Notes: generated from the sequence alone by a model not told the origin. Shown: positions 1 through 8,558, numbered from the stretch's first letter. The stretch is 64,000 nucleotides of DNA from JAHJQZ01 sp963676075 (GCA_963676075.2 CAXXNZ010000003.1:186001-250000), one strand, 5' to 3'. Translations and numbers: made by a program.

Positions 1-398
1 TGTTCGTTGAGGTCCAGCAGCGACAGGCGCTCGCCTTCGGGAATGAACAGTTCGTGCACCTCGGCGAGCTCGGCTTCCATTTCGGCCGCGTAGTCCTCTT
101 CCGGCTTGAGCGCAGTGGCGCCAATCACCGGCGCCGAGTTGATCACCCGGCGCTTGATGCCGGCAGGCGCACCACCTCCGCTTGATGATGCGCGTCGCAC
201 GGTCGGGCGGCTCGGCGAGCGCGGACGTGGCGCGGCGCTGGCGGGTTTGGAGCGGGCACTGAGCTTGAGGCGATGCACCTTGCCGATCACGGCATTGCGG
301 GTGACGCCGTCGCCAAGCTCATTGGCAATCTGGCTGGCGCTCAGGCCCTCCATCCATAGCTTTTTCAGCAGTTCGACCCGCTCGTCGGTCCAGCTCAT
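1..398 (-). CDS. gcrA: GcrA cell-cycle regulator (C-terminus cut by window edge)
   Basis: The product starts MSWTDERVELLKKLW and has the GcrA N-terminal helix-turn-helix (SASQIANELGDGVTRNAVIGKVHRL, a stretch broken here only for reading) followed by a basic, low-complexity linker rich in Ser, Arg and Pro. GcrA works with RNA polymerase sigma-70 at methylated GANTC promoters in alphaproteobacteria. The reading frame runs off the left edge, so the conserved C-terminal end is absent from view. A second in-frame ATG lies six bases upstream at 404, close behind an AAGGAG ribosome site. I chose 398 because family members begin MSWT. Identification is firm. Confidence 0.93.
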   Translation of the reverse strand, partial: MSWTDERVELLKKLWMEGLSASQIANELGDGVTRNAVIGKVHRLKLSARSKPASAAPRPRSPSRPTVRRASSSGGGAPAGIKRRVINSAPVIGATALKPEEDYAAEMEAELAEVHELFIPEGERLSLLDLNE

Positions 399-664
399 AC
401 TCATTAAACTCCTTGGCCTCAGGTCCCCTGGCAGAATCCGTTCCCCTGCCGACAAACAGACCGTCAGCAAGCAGAACCAGCAATCGTATGTGGAGGGGGT
501 CCGCCACACCAGATATCGTGTCCCCAACGCCGCCAATCTTACACAATCGGCAGAATCCGGCGCAAGAGTCATGGGGTAATTTCCCCGGAAAAACCGGGCT
601 TGTGGGGTCCGGAACCGGAAGATGAGTCAAAACAGGGCCTTGTCGGCCAGATCCTGCGCCTGCG

Positions 665-693
665 TTGACTTTAGCAGTGCAAACCGGCATAAA
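665..693 (+). promoter_or_regulatory. Putative sigma-70 promoter for argD
   Basis: TTGACT at 665-670 is followed after 17 bases by CATAAA at 688-693, about 110 bases ahead of the argD start. Read by eye only. The rest of 405-805 between the divergent gcrA and argD genes shows no convincing coding sequence. Confidence 0.45.
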
Positions 694-702
694 CTAAGGC
701 GT

Positions 703-731
703 AAACGTGCCGCCGCAAGCGGCGCGTTTTT
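703..731 (+). terminator. Hairpin plus T-run in the argD leader
   Basis: An 11-bp stem (AAACGTGCCGC paired with GCGGCGCGTTT, one G-T pair) closes a CGCAA loop and runs directly into five T residues. It looks like a rho-independent terminator, yet no gene ends here on the plus strand. It lies between the putative promoter and argD, so it could be an attenuator, a 5' stabilising hairpin, or the end of an unseen short transcript. Confidence 0.5.
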
Positions 732-805
732 GGTTTTTGTGCCGCGTTTGTGCGCGGCTAACATCCGGCGTCCGCCGGCATGCAACATCGATCAGGAAAA
801 CGACA

Positions 806-1987
806 ATGTCTGCGCTCTTTGGCACTTATGCCCGGTCCGATCTCGCTTTCGTGCGGGGCGAAGGCATGCGCCTTTTCACGAGCGATGGCACGGCCTATCT
901 CGATTTCAATTCCGGCATCGGGGTCAATGCCCTCGGTCACCACGACCCGCATGTGGTCGAAACCCTCAAGACGCAGGCCGATGGGGTCTGGCACGTCTCG
1001 AACATCTTCACCATTCCCGAGGCCGAGCGCCTGGCCGAGCGCCTGACCGCCGCGACCTTCGCCGACAAGGTGTTTTTCACCAATTCCGGCGCCGAGGCAC
1101 TCGAATGCGCCATCAAGACGGCGCGCCGGCATTTCCACGCCAAGGGCGAGAGCGAGCGCAGCGAGATCATCGGTTTTTCCGGCTCGTTCCACGGTCGCAC
1201 ACTCGGCACCATCGCTGCCGGCGGAAATCCCAGCTATCTTGAGGGTTTCGGCGCGCCGCTGGCTGGTTTCAAGCACACTGCTCCCGGCGACCTCGTTGCC
1301 GTCGAAAAACTGATCGATGACAAGACCTGCGCCATTCTGATCGAGCCGGTGCAGGGCGAGGGCGGCGTTACCGCCATGACGGTAGACTTCCTCAGGGGGC
1401 TGCGCAGGCTGTGCGACGAGCATGGCATGTTGCTGATCCTTGACGAGGTGCAGTGCGGCATGGGCCGGACCGGCAGGCTGTTCGCCCACGAATGGGCCGG
1501 CATCACCCCGGACATCATGGCTATCGCCAAGGCGATCGGCGGCGGTTTCCCGCTCGGGGCCTGCCTTGCCACTGAAGAGGTCGCCGCCTGCATGGTGCCC
1601 GGCACCCACGGCTCGACCTATGGCGGCAACCCGATGGCCTGTGCTGTCGGCAATGCCGTGCTCGACCGCATCCTGGCGCCCGGCTTCATCGAACATGCCG
1701 AAAAGATGGGACAGCGCCTTCACTGGCACCTGCAACAGCTGATGCAGACCTATCCCGATCTCGTCGTCGAAATTCGCGGCAAGGGCCTTATGGCTGGCAT
1801 CAAGATCACGCCTCCGGTGCGTGATTTCGTCGCGAAACTGCGCGATCGTCACCTTCTGACGGTCGCTGCCGGTGATAATGTGCTTCGCTTGTTGCCGCCT
1901 CTGATCGTCAGCGAAAAGGACATCGAGGAAGCCGTCGGCATCATTGCCGAGGAGCTTCAGGCCCAATCCGGTACCAACGCCGAATAG
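806..1987 (+). CDS. argD: Acetylornithine aminotransferase
   Basis: This is a 393-aa class III PLP-dependent aminotransferase that converts N-acetylglutamate semialdehyde to N-acetylornithine in arginine synthesis. Visible family motifs include the NSGAEA phosphate-binding segment, LDEVQCGMGRTG around the PLP-binding Asp, and AIAKAIGGGFPLGA with the Schiff-base lysine. The start at 806 (MSALFGTYARSDLAF) matches the family; an upstream extension to 707 is a low-complexity artefact. argF follows after 31 bases and hslO after that, a common alphaproteobacterial arginine cluster. Confident. Confidence 0.95.
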   Translation: MSALFGTYARSDLAFVRGEGMRLFTSDGTAYLDFNSGIGVNALGHHDPHVVETLKTQADGVWHVSNIFTIPEAERLAERLTAATFADKVFFTNSGAEALECAIKTARRHFHAKGESERSEIIGFSGSFHGRTLGTIAAGGNPSYLEGFGAPLAGFKHTAPGDLVAVEKLIDDKTCAILIEPVQGEGGVTAMTVDFLRGLRRLCDEHGMLLILDEVQCGMGRTGRLFAHEWAGITPDIMAIAKAIGGGFPLGACLATEEVAACMVPGTHGSTYGGNPMACAVGNAVLDRILAPGFIEHAEKMGQRLHWHLQQLMQTYPDLVVEIRGKGLMAGIKITPPVRDFVAKLRDRHLLTVAAGDNVLRLLPPLIVSEKDIEEAVGIIAEELQAQSGTNAE

Positions 1988-2018
1988 GCACGAAACGCCC
2001 AAACAGAAAGCAACGACC

Positions 2019-2957
2019 ATGACCTCCGCCCCAGCCGGTCAGCCCAGACATTTTCTCGATCTTTCGGATTTCTCGGCCGACGACCTGAAGCGCATTCTCG
2101 CCCTTGCTTCCGAATTGAAGACCCGTCTCAAACAGGGTGAACGTCCGGCCCTTTTGCAGGACAAGGTTCTGGCGATGATTTTCGAGCGCCAGTCGACCCG
2201 TACCCGCGTCAGCTTCGATGTCGGCATGCGCCAGCTCGGCGGTCAGACGCTAATGCTGACCGGCTCGGAAATGCAATTGAGCCGCGAGGAGACGCTGGCC
2301 GACACCGCCCGGGTCATGTCGCGCTATGTCGATGCCATCATGATCCGCATCTTGAGCCATGACGACCTGCTGGAACTCGCCGGCGCGGCGACGATTCCGG
2401 TCATCAACGGACTGACCCGGCGTTCCCACCCGTGCCAGGTCATGGCCGACATCATGACCTATGAGGAACATCGCGGCCCGATCGCCGGCAAAAAGGTTAT
2501 CTGGGTCGGAGATTCCAACAATGTGCTCGCGTCCTGGGTGCATGCGACCCGCCATTTCGGCAATACGCTGACCATTTCGACGCCGAAAGAATATGGCCCC
2601 GACCAGGGTCTTTTGAGCGACATTGCTACCGCCGGTTCCGGCGTCACCATCGTCGAGGACCCGCGCGAAGCAGCAGCCGACGCCGACCTCGTCATCACCG
2701 ACACCTGGGTGTCGATGGGCGACACCGACGCCAGCGAGCGCCGTCGCGTCCTAAGTCCCTGGCGCGTCGACGAACGGCTGATGTCGGGCACCAGCGACAA
2801 ATCGCTTTTCATGCACTGTCTGCCGGCCCACCGCGGCGACGAAGTGGTCGACGAGGTCATCGACGGGCCGAAATCGGTGGTGTTCGACGAGGCGGAGAAC
2901 CGCTTGCACATCCAGAAGGCCATCCTGTGCTGGGCCTTCGGTATCGAGGAAATCTGA
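2019..2957 (+). CDS. argF: Ornithine carbamoyltransferase
   Basis: The 312-aa cytosolic enzyme joins carbamoyl phosphate and ornithine to make citrulline. The carbamoyl-phosphate motif STRTR lies in the N-terminal domain (about residue 50), followed by HPCQ in the middle and the ornithine-site HCLPAHRG near the C-terminus. Length is normal for the anabolic enzyme. The ATG at 2019 sits 31 bases after argD; the gene stops one base before the TTG start of hslO, so the three genes are almost certainly one transcript. Confidence 0.96.
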   Translation: MTSAPAGQPRHFLDLSDFSADDLKRILALASELKTRLKQGERPALLQDKVLAMIFERQSTRTRVSFDVGMRQLGGQTLMLTGSEMQLSREETLADTARVMSRYVDAIMIRILSHDDLLELAGAATIPVINGLTRRSHPCQVMADIMTYEEHRGPIAGKKVIWVGDSNNVLASWVHATRHFGNTLTISTPKEYGPDQGLLSDIATAGSGVTIVEDPREAAADADLVITDTWVSMGDTDASERRRVLSPWRVDERLMSGTSDKSLFMHCLPAHRGDEVVDEVIDGPKSVVFDEAENRLHIQKAILCWAFGIEEI

Positions 2958-2958
2958 T

Positions 2959-3957
2959 TTGGCGATCTCACTTGGCGATTATGGACTCGACCGTCCGGAA
3001 AGCGGCGACGATGTCGTCGTGCCGTTCACGCTCGACGCGCTTCAGTGCCGTGGGCGCGCGGTGCGGCTCGGGCCGGCGCTCGACACCATCCTGACCCGCC
3101 ACAACTATCCCGAACCGGTCTCGCGGCTTGTCGGCGAGGCCATTGTTCTTGCCGCGCTCATCGGCTCTTCGCTCAAGTTCGAGGGGCGTTTCATCGTCCA
3201 GACCCAAACCGATGGGCCGATCTCGCTGATCGTTGTCGATTACGATGCGCCGGGCGGTTTGCGCGCCTGCGCCCAGTTCGACGCCGATGCCGTCGAAGCC
3301 GCGCGTGTTGCGGGCAAAACCAGCGTCACCGATCTCCTCGGCAAGGGGCATCTGGCGATGACCGTCGACCAGGGCCAGCATATGGAGCGCTATCAGGGCA
3401 TTGTTGCGCTTGAGGGTGACGGGTTCGAGGCCGCGGCGCGCCATTATTTCATGCAGTCCGAACAGATCCCGACCGAAGTCCGTCTGGCAGTTGCCCAGCA
3501 CTCGGCGCGTGGCGACCGCACCCGTTGGCGGGCCGAAGGCGTTCTGATCCAGTATCTGCCGTCAGGAGACGAGAAACCGCCGGTCCTCGACCTGCCGGGC
3601 GATGGGGATTTTTCCAATCCGGAGACCAACGAGCAGTCGACGGCAGACTCCGAAAACTGGATCGAGGCCAAGTCGTTGATGTCGACGCTTGGCGATGCCG
3701 AACTGGTCGACCCGGACGTTTCGCCCGAGCGCTTGTTGTTCCGCCTGTTCCACGAAGGCCAATTGCGGCTGTTTTCGCCCGAACCGATGGAAGAGCGCTG
3801 TGGCTGCTCGGCCGAGCGCATCGAGGACATGCTGTTGAACTCGTTCACCTCGGAAGAGCGTGAGGAGATGGCCGTCGATGGCGAGATCGAGGTCACCTGC
3901 GAGTTCTGCTCGACCAGCTACCACTTCACGCCGGGACAGTTCGAACCGAAGAACTGA
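2959..3957 (+). CDS. hslO: Hsp33 family redox-activated chaperone
   Basis: The 332-aa protein has the Hsp33 fold, with a C-terminal redox switch in which CGC (about residue 282) and CEFC (about residue 315) supply the four zinc-binding cysteines. Oxidation of these cysteines activates the cytosolic holdase. The only sensible start is a TTG at 2959, one base after the argF stop, which suggests translational coupling. The linkage argD-argF-hslO recurs in Hyphomicrobiales. There is a modest acidic insert (residues about 215-235) before the linker region. Confidence 0.93.
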   Translation: MAISLGDYGLDRPESGDDVVVPFTLDALQCRGRAVRLGPALDTILTRHNYPEPVSRLVGEAIVLAALIGSSLKFEGRFIVQTQTDGPISLIVVDYDAPGGLRACAQFDADAVEAARVAGKTSVTDLLGKGHLAMTVDQGQHMERYQGIVALEGDGFEAAARHYFMQSEQIPTEVRLAVAQHSARGDRTRWRAEGVLIQYLPSGDEKPPVLDLPGDGDFSNPETNEQSTADSENWIEAKSLMSTLGDAELVDPDVSPERLLFRLFHEGQLRLFSPEPMEERCGCSAERIEDMLLNSFTSEEREEMAVDGEIEVTCEFCSTSYHFTPGQFEPKN

Positions 3958-4109
3958 CGGGTCTCGCCTTTTCGAACGCCAGCGCCACGACGCGGAACTT
4001 TCAGGTGGTCGGGATCACGCACAAGCAATTGGGGCGTGAACCTTGCCAATGCTATGAACACCGCCATGGAACCCCTGCTGCGCTCCATAGCGGAAAGGCT
4101 TCGTTAACC

Positions 4110-4772
4110 ATGCTCGACGGCTACATGCGCCGGCTGATCGATCCGCCGCTCGACCGGCTCGGAGCGGGACTGGCGCGTCTCGGCGCCAGCGCCAATGCAG
4201 TGACGCTTACCGGCCTTGCCGTTGGACTGGGTGCCGCCTTGGCGATCGCGCTTGGGCACCCCGGCTGGGGGCTGGCGCTGGTTCTGGTGTCGCGGCTGCT
4301 GGATGGCCTCGACGGCGCCGTCGCCCGCGCCACACGGAAAACCGATTTCGGCGGCTATCTCGATATCGTAGCCGACTTCGCCTTCTATGGCGCCATCCCG
4401 TTCGGCTTTGCCATATGGATGCCCGCCGAAAATGCCTTGCCGGCAGCCTTCCTGGTCATGAGTTTTTACATCAATGGCGCCAGTTTTCTCGGCTACGCCA
4501 TTCTGGCCGAAAAGCACGGCCACCAAACCAGTTCGCGCGGCGTCAAATCGCTGTTCTTTTCCGGCGGCCTGCTCGAAGGCACCGAAACCATTGCGCTGTT
4601 CGTCCTCATCTGCGCCGTGCCGAGCCTGTTCCCGGTCCTTGCCTGGGCCTTCGGGGCGCTGACGCTTGCGACCACGCTTGGCCGCATCATCAGCGCCTGG
4701 CGCGTCTATGGCCCCGGAGCGTTTTCAGGTGACGTGGATGCCGGTTCGCCGGTTCGAAAACGCAACCGCTAG
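4110..4772 (+). CDS. CDP-alcohol phosphatidyltransferase family membrane protein
   Basis: The 220-aa hydrophobic protein carries the complete family signature, D-x2-DG-x2-AR-x8-G-x3-D-x3-D, in the segment DGLDGAVARATRKTDFGGYL then DIVAD (residues about 67-92). These aspartates bind the divalent metal and CDP. The family transfers a phospho-alcohol from a CDP-activated donor at the inner membrane; the precise acceptor cannot be read from the sequence. Several membrane helices are visible. I start at ATG 4110 (MLDGYMRRLID), since the earlier GTG at 4005 only adds a poorly conserved stretch. Confidence 0.85.
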   Translation: MLDGYMRRLIDPPLDRLGAGLARLGASANAVTLTGLAVGLGAALAIALGHPGWGLALVLVSRLLDGLDGAVARATRKTDFGGYLDIVADFAFYGAIPFGFAIWMPAENALPAAFLVMSFYINGASFLGYAILAEKHGHQTSSRGVKSLFFSGGLLEGTETIALFVLICAVPSLFPVLAWAFGALTLATTLGRIISAWRVYGPGAFSGDVDAGSPVRKRNR

Positions 4773-4784
4773 ACAGACGTCAGC

Positions 4785-5990
4785 TCACGCCTGATCGAGT
4801 GCGTAGGCAAGATCCTCGATCAGGTCCTCGCCATCCTCGAGCCCGACTGACAGGCGCAGCAGTGCCTCCGATATTCCGAGTTCGGCCCGTGCCTCGGGGC
4901 TGAAACGCTGGTGGGTCGTTGTCGCCGGATGCGAGATGATCGACTTGGCGTCGCCGAGATTGTTGGAAATGGCAATGATCGCCAGCGCGTCGGCGACCCG
5001 GAAGGTCGCTTCCTTGCCGCCCTTGACCTCGAAGCTGACCATGGTCGATCCCCCGCCCATCTGGCGATGCGCCAGCGCATATTGCGGATGGCCGGGGTGG
5101 CGGGGATAAAGCAGTTTCTCGACTTTCGGATGGTCGGCGAGGAAACTGGCAACCCTCTCGGCGTTCTCCGTCATCGCCCGGACCCGCAGTTCGAGCGTTT
5201 CGAGGCCCTTGAGCATGACCCAGGCGTTGAACGGGCTCATCGACGGTCCCGTCTGGCGGATGATGGTGTGGACGTCAGCCGAGATCAGCTCCTGCGATCC
5301 GAGAATGACGCCACCGAGGGCCCGGCCCTGGCCGTCGATATGCTTGGTGGCCGAATAAACGACCAGATCCGCCCCGAGCGCCAGCGGCTTTTGCCAGATT
5401 GCCGTGGCAAAGACATTGTCGACAACCAGCTTGGCGCCATGGGCATGGGCGATCTCGGCAACGCCGGCGATATCGACCAGTTCGAGCGTCGGGTTGGTCG
5501 GCGTCTCGATGAACACCAGCTTGGTGTTGGGCCGCATGGCCTTTTCGAAATTCTCGAGCTCCCGCCCGTCGACCAGCGTCGACTCGACGCCCCAGCGCGG
5601 CAGGTAGTCCTCGATGACGTAGCGACAGCCGCCGAACAGTGCCCGCGCCGCGACGGCGTGATCGCCGGCCCGGACCTGGCTCATCGCCGCCGTCGTCACC
5701 GCCGCCATGCCGGACGCGGTGCCGCGCGCCGCTTCGGCGCCTTCGATCAGCGCCATGCGCTCCTGGAACATCGCTACCGTCGGATTGGAAAAGCGCGAGT
5801 AGATATGTCCCGGCGCCTCGCCCTTGAAGCGCTTCTCGGCAGCTTCCGAGTCTTCATAGACGAAGCCGGAGTTCATGAAGATAGCTTCGGCGGTTTCGCC
5901 GTGCTGGCTGCGTTCGAGCCCACCCTGGACCATCTGGGTCTGGGGACGGCGTCTTTTCGGGTCCGAGAGCGGGTTCCTGCCGCGATCCAT
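4785..5990 (-). CDS. metZ: O-succinylhomoserine sulfhydrylase
   Basis: This 401-aa Cys/Met-metabolism PLP enzyme makes homocysteine from O-succinylhomoserine (or a related acyl ester) and sulfide. It shows YSRFSNPTVAMFQ, the GTASGMAAV phosphate-binding segment, and SATKHIDGQGR with the PLP lysine. Two ATGs lie six bases apart (5996 and 5990); GGGAG sits at a proper 7-base distance only from 5990, so I use that. Upstream lie a SAM-II riboswitch and terminator, so SAM should switch the gene off, which fits a methionine pathway role. Confidence 0.94.
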   Translation of the reverse strand: MDRGRNPLSDPKRRRPQTQMVQGGLERSQHGETAEAIFMNSGFVYEDSEAAEKRFKGEAPGHIYSRFSNPTVAMFQERMALIEGAEAARGTASGMAAVTTAAMSQVRAGDHAVAARALFGGCRYVIEDYLPRWGVESTLVDGRELENFEKAMRPNTKLVFIETPTNPTLELVDIAGVAEIAHAHGAKLVVDNVFATAIWQKPLALGADLVVYSATKHIDGQGRALGGVILGSQELISADVHTIIRQTGPSMSPFNAWVMLKGLETLELRVRAMTENAERVASFLADHPKVEKLLYPRHPGHPQYALAHRQMGGGSTMVSFEVKGGKEATFRVADALAIIAISNNLGDAKSIISHPATTTHQRFSPEARAELGISEALLRLSVGLEDGEDLIEDLAYALDQA

Positions 5991-6002
5991 CTTCATTCTC
6001 CC

Positions 6003-6028
6003 ATAAAAAAACCGGCGCTGAGGCCGGT
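6003..6028 (-). terminator. Rho-independent terminator between riboswitch and metZ
   Basis: Read on the minus strand, AAACCGGC pairs with GCCGGTTT around the loop CTCAGC, followed by a run of T just before the metZ ribosome site. Its place directly after the SAM-II aptamer suggests that it is the expression platform. Confidence 0.8.
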
Positions 6029-6035
6029 TTCGGGT

Positions 6036-6106
6036 CGTTTAGCATTTGCCCGGACCAAAATCCGGAAGTGGCTGCAATCTGACCGGCCAAATCACCACAA
6101 GCGCGC
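6036..6106 (-). promoter_or_regulatory. SAM-II riboswitch controlling metZ
   Basis: On the minus strand the conserved SAM-II blocks appear in order: TGATTTGGCCGG, then AGATTGCAGCCAC, then the AATGCTAAA tail that forms the pseudoknot. This aptamer is known to bind S-adenosylmethionine upstream of methionine-synthesis genes in alphaproteobacteria. It is followed by a terminator and metZ. Recognition by conserved primary sequence is strong. Confidence 0.92.
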
Positions 6107-6139
6107 CCTCGCCCGAGGCTCCGGCACGCATTGATCTGG

Positions 6140-6169
6140 GTTTTAGGGAGATTGACGCTTGGCGTCAAT
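6140..6169 (-). promoter_or_regulatory. Putative metZ promoter within a palindrome shared with dcd
   Basis: On the minus strand TTGACG (6168-6163) and TAAAAC (6145-6140) are 17 bases apart. The -35 box lies in the inverted repeat ATTGACGC-TTG-GCGTCAAT (6151-6169). The other arm gives a TTGACG pointing toward dcd, so the palindrome may hold two divergent -35 elements. Confidence 0.5.
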
Positions 6170-6207
6170 GTCGCAGGTTGCTATCGGATCAGGCACGAGG
6201 GGTAGCA

Positions 6208-7317
6208 ATGGCGACACAACCAAAAGGCATTTTCTCGGCGCGCATGATCGCCGAGCTGTTCGAGACCGGCGCACTCAGGAGCGCCAGTCCGCTTGATGCC
6301 GACCAGATCCAGCCGGCAAGCCTTGATCTTCGGCTCGGGCAAACGGCCTATCGCGTGCGCTCCAGCTTTCTTCCCGGACCCGGAACGGCTGTCGCTACCC
6401 GCATTTCGGAACTCAAGCTGCACGAGATCGACCTCACCGAAGGCGCGGTGCTCGAACGTGGCTGCGTCTATCTGGTGCCCTTGCAGGAAGTGCTGGCGCT
6501 GCCCGGCGATGTCAGCGCCACGGCTAACCCGAAAAGCTCGACGGGACGGCTCGATATCTTCACCCGCGTCATCTGCGACGGCGCCCGCGGCTTCGACACC
6601 ATCCCGGCAGGCTACACGGGGCCGCTTTATCTTGAAGTGAGCCCGCGCACCTTCCCGATCCTGGCGCGGACCGGCTCGCGGCTTTCCCAGATGCGCTTCC
6701 GCAATGCCGACACACGGCTTTCCGCCGACGAACACCGTGTGCTTCACGCCCGCGATACGCTGGTGTTCGATGCCAACGCCGAGATTGGCGACGGCGTGTC
6801 ATTGTCGATCGATCTTGTTGGCGAAGGCCGCGACGGGTTGATCGGGTTCCGCTCCAAACGTCACACGGCGGTGGTCGATGTCGACAAACGTGATGCGCTT
6901 GATGTTCTCGATTTCTGGGAACCGCTGACGACGCGCGGTGTGTCCGAGATCATTCTCGATCCCGATGAGTTCTACATTCTGGTCTCACGCGAGGCGGTGC
7001 AGGTGCCGCCCGATCATGCCGCCGAAATGGTTGCCTTCGATCCGCTGGTCGGCGAATTCCGCGTCCATTACGCCGGGTTCTTCGATCCCGGGTTCGGGCA
7101 TGCGCCGGCGGGAGGCCAGGGCAGCCGGGCGGTGCTTGAGGTCAGGAGCCGCGAGGTGCCGTTCCTGCTCGGCCACGGCCAGACGGTCGGCAAGCTGATC
7201 TACGAGAAAATGGCAGAGGTGCCGCAAAAGCTCTACGGCGCCGATCTCGGTTCCAATTACCAGGCGCAGAGCCTGAAGCTCTCCAAGCATTTCAGGTCTT
7301 ACGCAGCACCGGCCTGA
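6208..7317 (+). CDS. dcd: 2'-deoxycytidine 5'-triphosphate deaminase (long form)
   Basis: The 369-aa protein corresponds to the long, duplicated alphaproteobacterial dCTP deaminase, about twice the length of the E. coli enzyme. It makes dUTP for thymidylate synthesis. N-terminal QPASLDLRLG and the NPKSSTGRLDIFTRVICDG block are typical of the trimeric dUTPase/Dcd fold, and a second related half follows. The start at ATG 6208 has a short GGGG-containing leader; a longer frame from 6046 would overlap the metZ riboswitch and is unlikely. Its 3' end overlaps the convergent LysR gene by 19 bases. Confidence 0.9.
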   Translation: MATQPKGIFSARMIAELFETGALRSASPLDADQIQPASLDLRLGQTAYRVRSSFLPGPGTAVATRISELKLHEIDLTEGAVLERGCVYLVPLQEVLALPGDVSATANPKSSTGRLDIFTRVICDGARGFDTIPAGYTGPLYLEVSPRTFPILARTGSRLSQMRFRNADTRLSADEHRVLHARDTLVFDANAEIGDGVSLSIDLVGEGRDGLIGFRSKRHTAVVDVDKRDALDVLDFWEPLTTRGVSEIILDPDEFYILVSREAVQVPPDHAAEMVAFDPLVGEFRVHYAGFFDPGFGHAPAGGQGSRAVLEVRSREVPFLLGHGQTVGKLIYEKMAEVPQKLYGADLGSNYQAQSLKLSKHFRSYAAPA

Positions 7318-8177
7318 AGGGCGACCTGCGGCCGGAAATGCGCCCGCAGGTAGTCGAGAAATGCCGTGAGTGGCGGCGAATTGGATTCACTGCGCGTCTG
7401 TATGTAAATCGTGGCGTCACCAAGCGGATAGCGTTCATCCATCTCTTCAAGGATCTTGAGCCCGGGCACGAGATACCAGCGTGGCGCGACAGTGATGCCG
7501 AGCCCGTCGCGAACGGTCGAGATCAGCAGCGGTGCGTTCGAAGTGGTATAGGCGACCCGCCAGTCCCTGCCACCAGCGGCAAGCGCAGTGAGGGCCTGTG
7601 CCCGCCAGGTGCATCCGTCCGACCACAGGGCAAGCGGAAGATGGTCATCCATGTGCCGACAATGCTGTTCGGCGCCGACCCAGTGTAGCTTGTCGACGCG
7701 CAAGGGCTCGACGCCTGGCTCCGGATCGCAGCTTGAAATCAGCAGGGCATCGAACTTCTCAGTGTGCTCGTGTCGGCGCAGCTCGACCAGGTCGCCGGTA
7801 ACCACCTCCACCTCGACGGCCGGATGGGTTCTGGCAAATTGCTTGAGTATCGGCGGCAGGAAGGCCTGGGCATAGTCATCGCATGTGCCGATGCGGATGG
7901 CACCACTCACCTCCGGCGGCCGGAAGGCGAATATGGTCTCGTCATTGAGGCGAACGATCGGGCGGGCATATTCCATCAGCCGCCGGCCTTCCGCTGTCAG
8001 CACATTGCGCCGTCCGACCCTTTCGAACAGTGCTGCCCCGAGCATCTCCTCGAGCCGCTTCATCTGTGCCGAGACGGTCGATTGCGTCTTGTTCACTTGC
8101 AACGCCGCCGCGCTGTAAGAACCGGTGTCAGAAATCGCCAGAAAGCTGCGCAAAAAGTCCGGATCGAGGGAAAGCAT
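7299..8177 (-). CDS. LysR family transcriptional regulator
   Basis: This 292-aa regulator has an N-terminal winged helix (FLRSFLAISDTGSYSAAALQ, with QSTVSAQMKRLEE as recognition helix) and a C-terminal periplasmic-binding-like effector domain. The target cannot be read from sequence. It is transcribed away from a small DUF1127 gene that starts 100 bases upstream, so that gene is the obvious candidate target. I start at ATG 8177 and not at the in-frame TTG at 8198. Its stop overlaps the dcd stop region. Confidence 0.88.
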   Translation of the reverse strand: MLSLDPDFLRSFLAISDTGSYSAAALQVNKTQSTVSAQMKRLEEMLGAALFERVGRRNVLTAEGRRLMEYARPIVRLNDETIFAFRPPEVSGAIRIGTCDDYAQAFLPPILKQFARTHPAVEVEVVTGDLVELRRHEHTEKFDALLISSCDPEPGVEPLRVDKLHWVGAEQHCRHMDDHLPLALWSDGCTWRAQALTALAAGGRDWRVAYTTSNAPLLISTVRDGLGITVAPRWYLVPGLKILEEMDERYPLGDATIYIQTRSESNSPPLTAFLDYLRAHFRPQVALQAGAA

Positions 8178-8278
8178 GACAGACCTATAGATCGACAATT
8201 TCGATCAATATAACAAAATACATTTGTTTGATCAATGTTTGAATGTATCGGATCGTGGCAGGGACGAAAGGAAGCCCC

Positions 8279-8494
8279 ATGACCCTGACATTCGATACGC
8301 CCCGCGCAACCCTGTCTTTTCTGCGTTGCTTCACCGGCAGACTGGTCGCCTGGACAGAACATCGGCGCGTCAGCCGCCGCCGCGCCAGGACGCTGGCAGC
8401 ACTGGAGCGTGAACCGGATTGGCTTCTGGAAGACATCGGCGTCCGCCGCGGCAACAATCCTCATGAGCCGCAGATGCGGCGCGGCTGGTGGTAG
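8279..8494 (+). CDS. DUF1127 (YjiS-like) small protein
   Basis: The 71-aa basic protein ends with the DUF1127 signature (LLEDIGVRRGNNPHEPQMR). Small DUF1127 proteins in alphaproteobacteria have been linked to RNA, stress and phosphate or carbon metabolism, but no biochemical role follows from this sequence. AAGGAAG stands four bases before the ATG. The gene is divergent from the LysR gene and is closed by a strong hairpin. A second DUF1127-like gene with the same divergent LysR arrangement lies at 35491. Confidence 0.78.
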   Translation: MTLTFDTPRATLSFLRCFTGRLVAWTEHRRVSRRRARTLAALEREPDWLLEDIGVRRGNNPHEPQMRRGWW

Positions 8495-8498
8495 AAAA

Positions 8499-8526
8499 GG
8501 GCCCGGATGCATTCCGGGCCTGTTTC
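8499..8526 (+). terminator. Terminator hairpin between convergent DUF1127 and L,D-transpeptidase genes
   Basis: GGCCCGGA and TCCGGGCC form a perfect stem around a short loop, followed on the plus strand by a weak T stretch (TGTTTC) and flanked on the other side by AAAA. It may serve both strands. Confidence 0.65.
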
Positions 8527-8558
8527 AGCTGCGGCGCCTTGCGGCACCGGCGTCCGGT

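Noticed and set aside
758..2020. Long minus-strand frame opposite argD
   Set aside because: Antisense shadow of a clear aminotransferase gene; no ribosome site or recognisable motif.
4911..6134. Long plus-strand open frame opposite metZ
   Set aside because: It is the antisense shadow of metZ, rich in Arg and His, with no family pattern; the GC-rich third positions keep it open.
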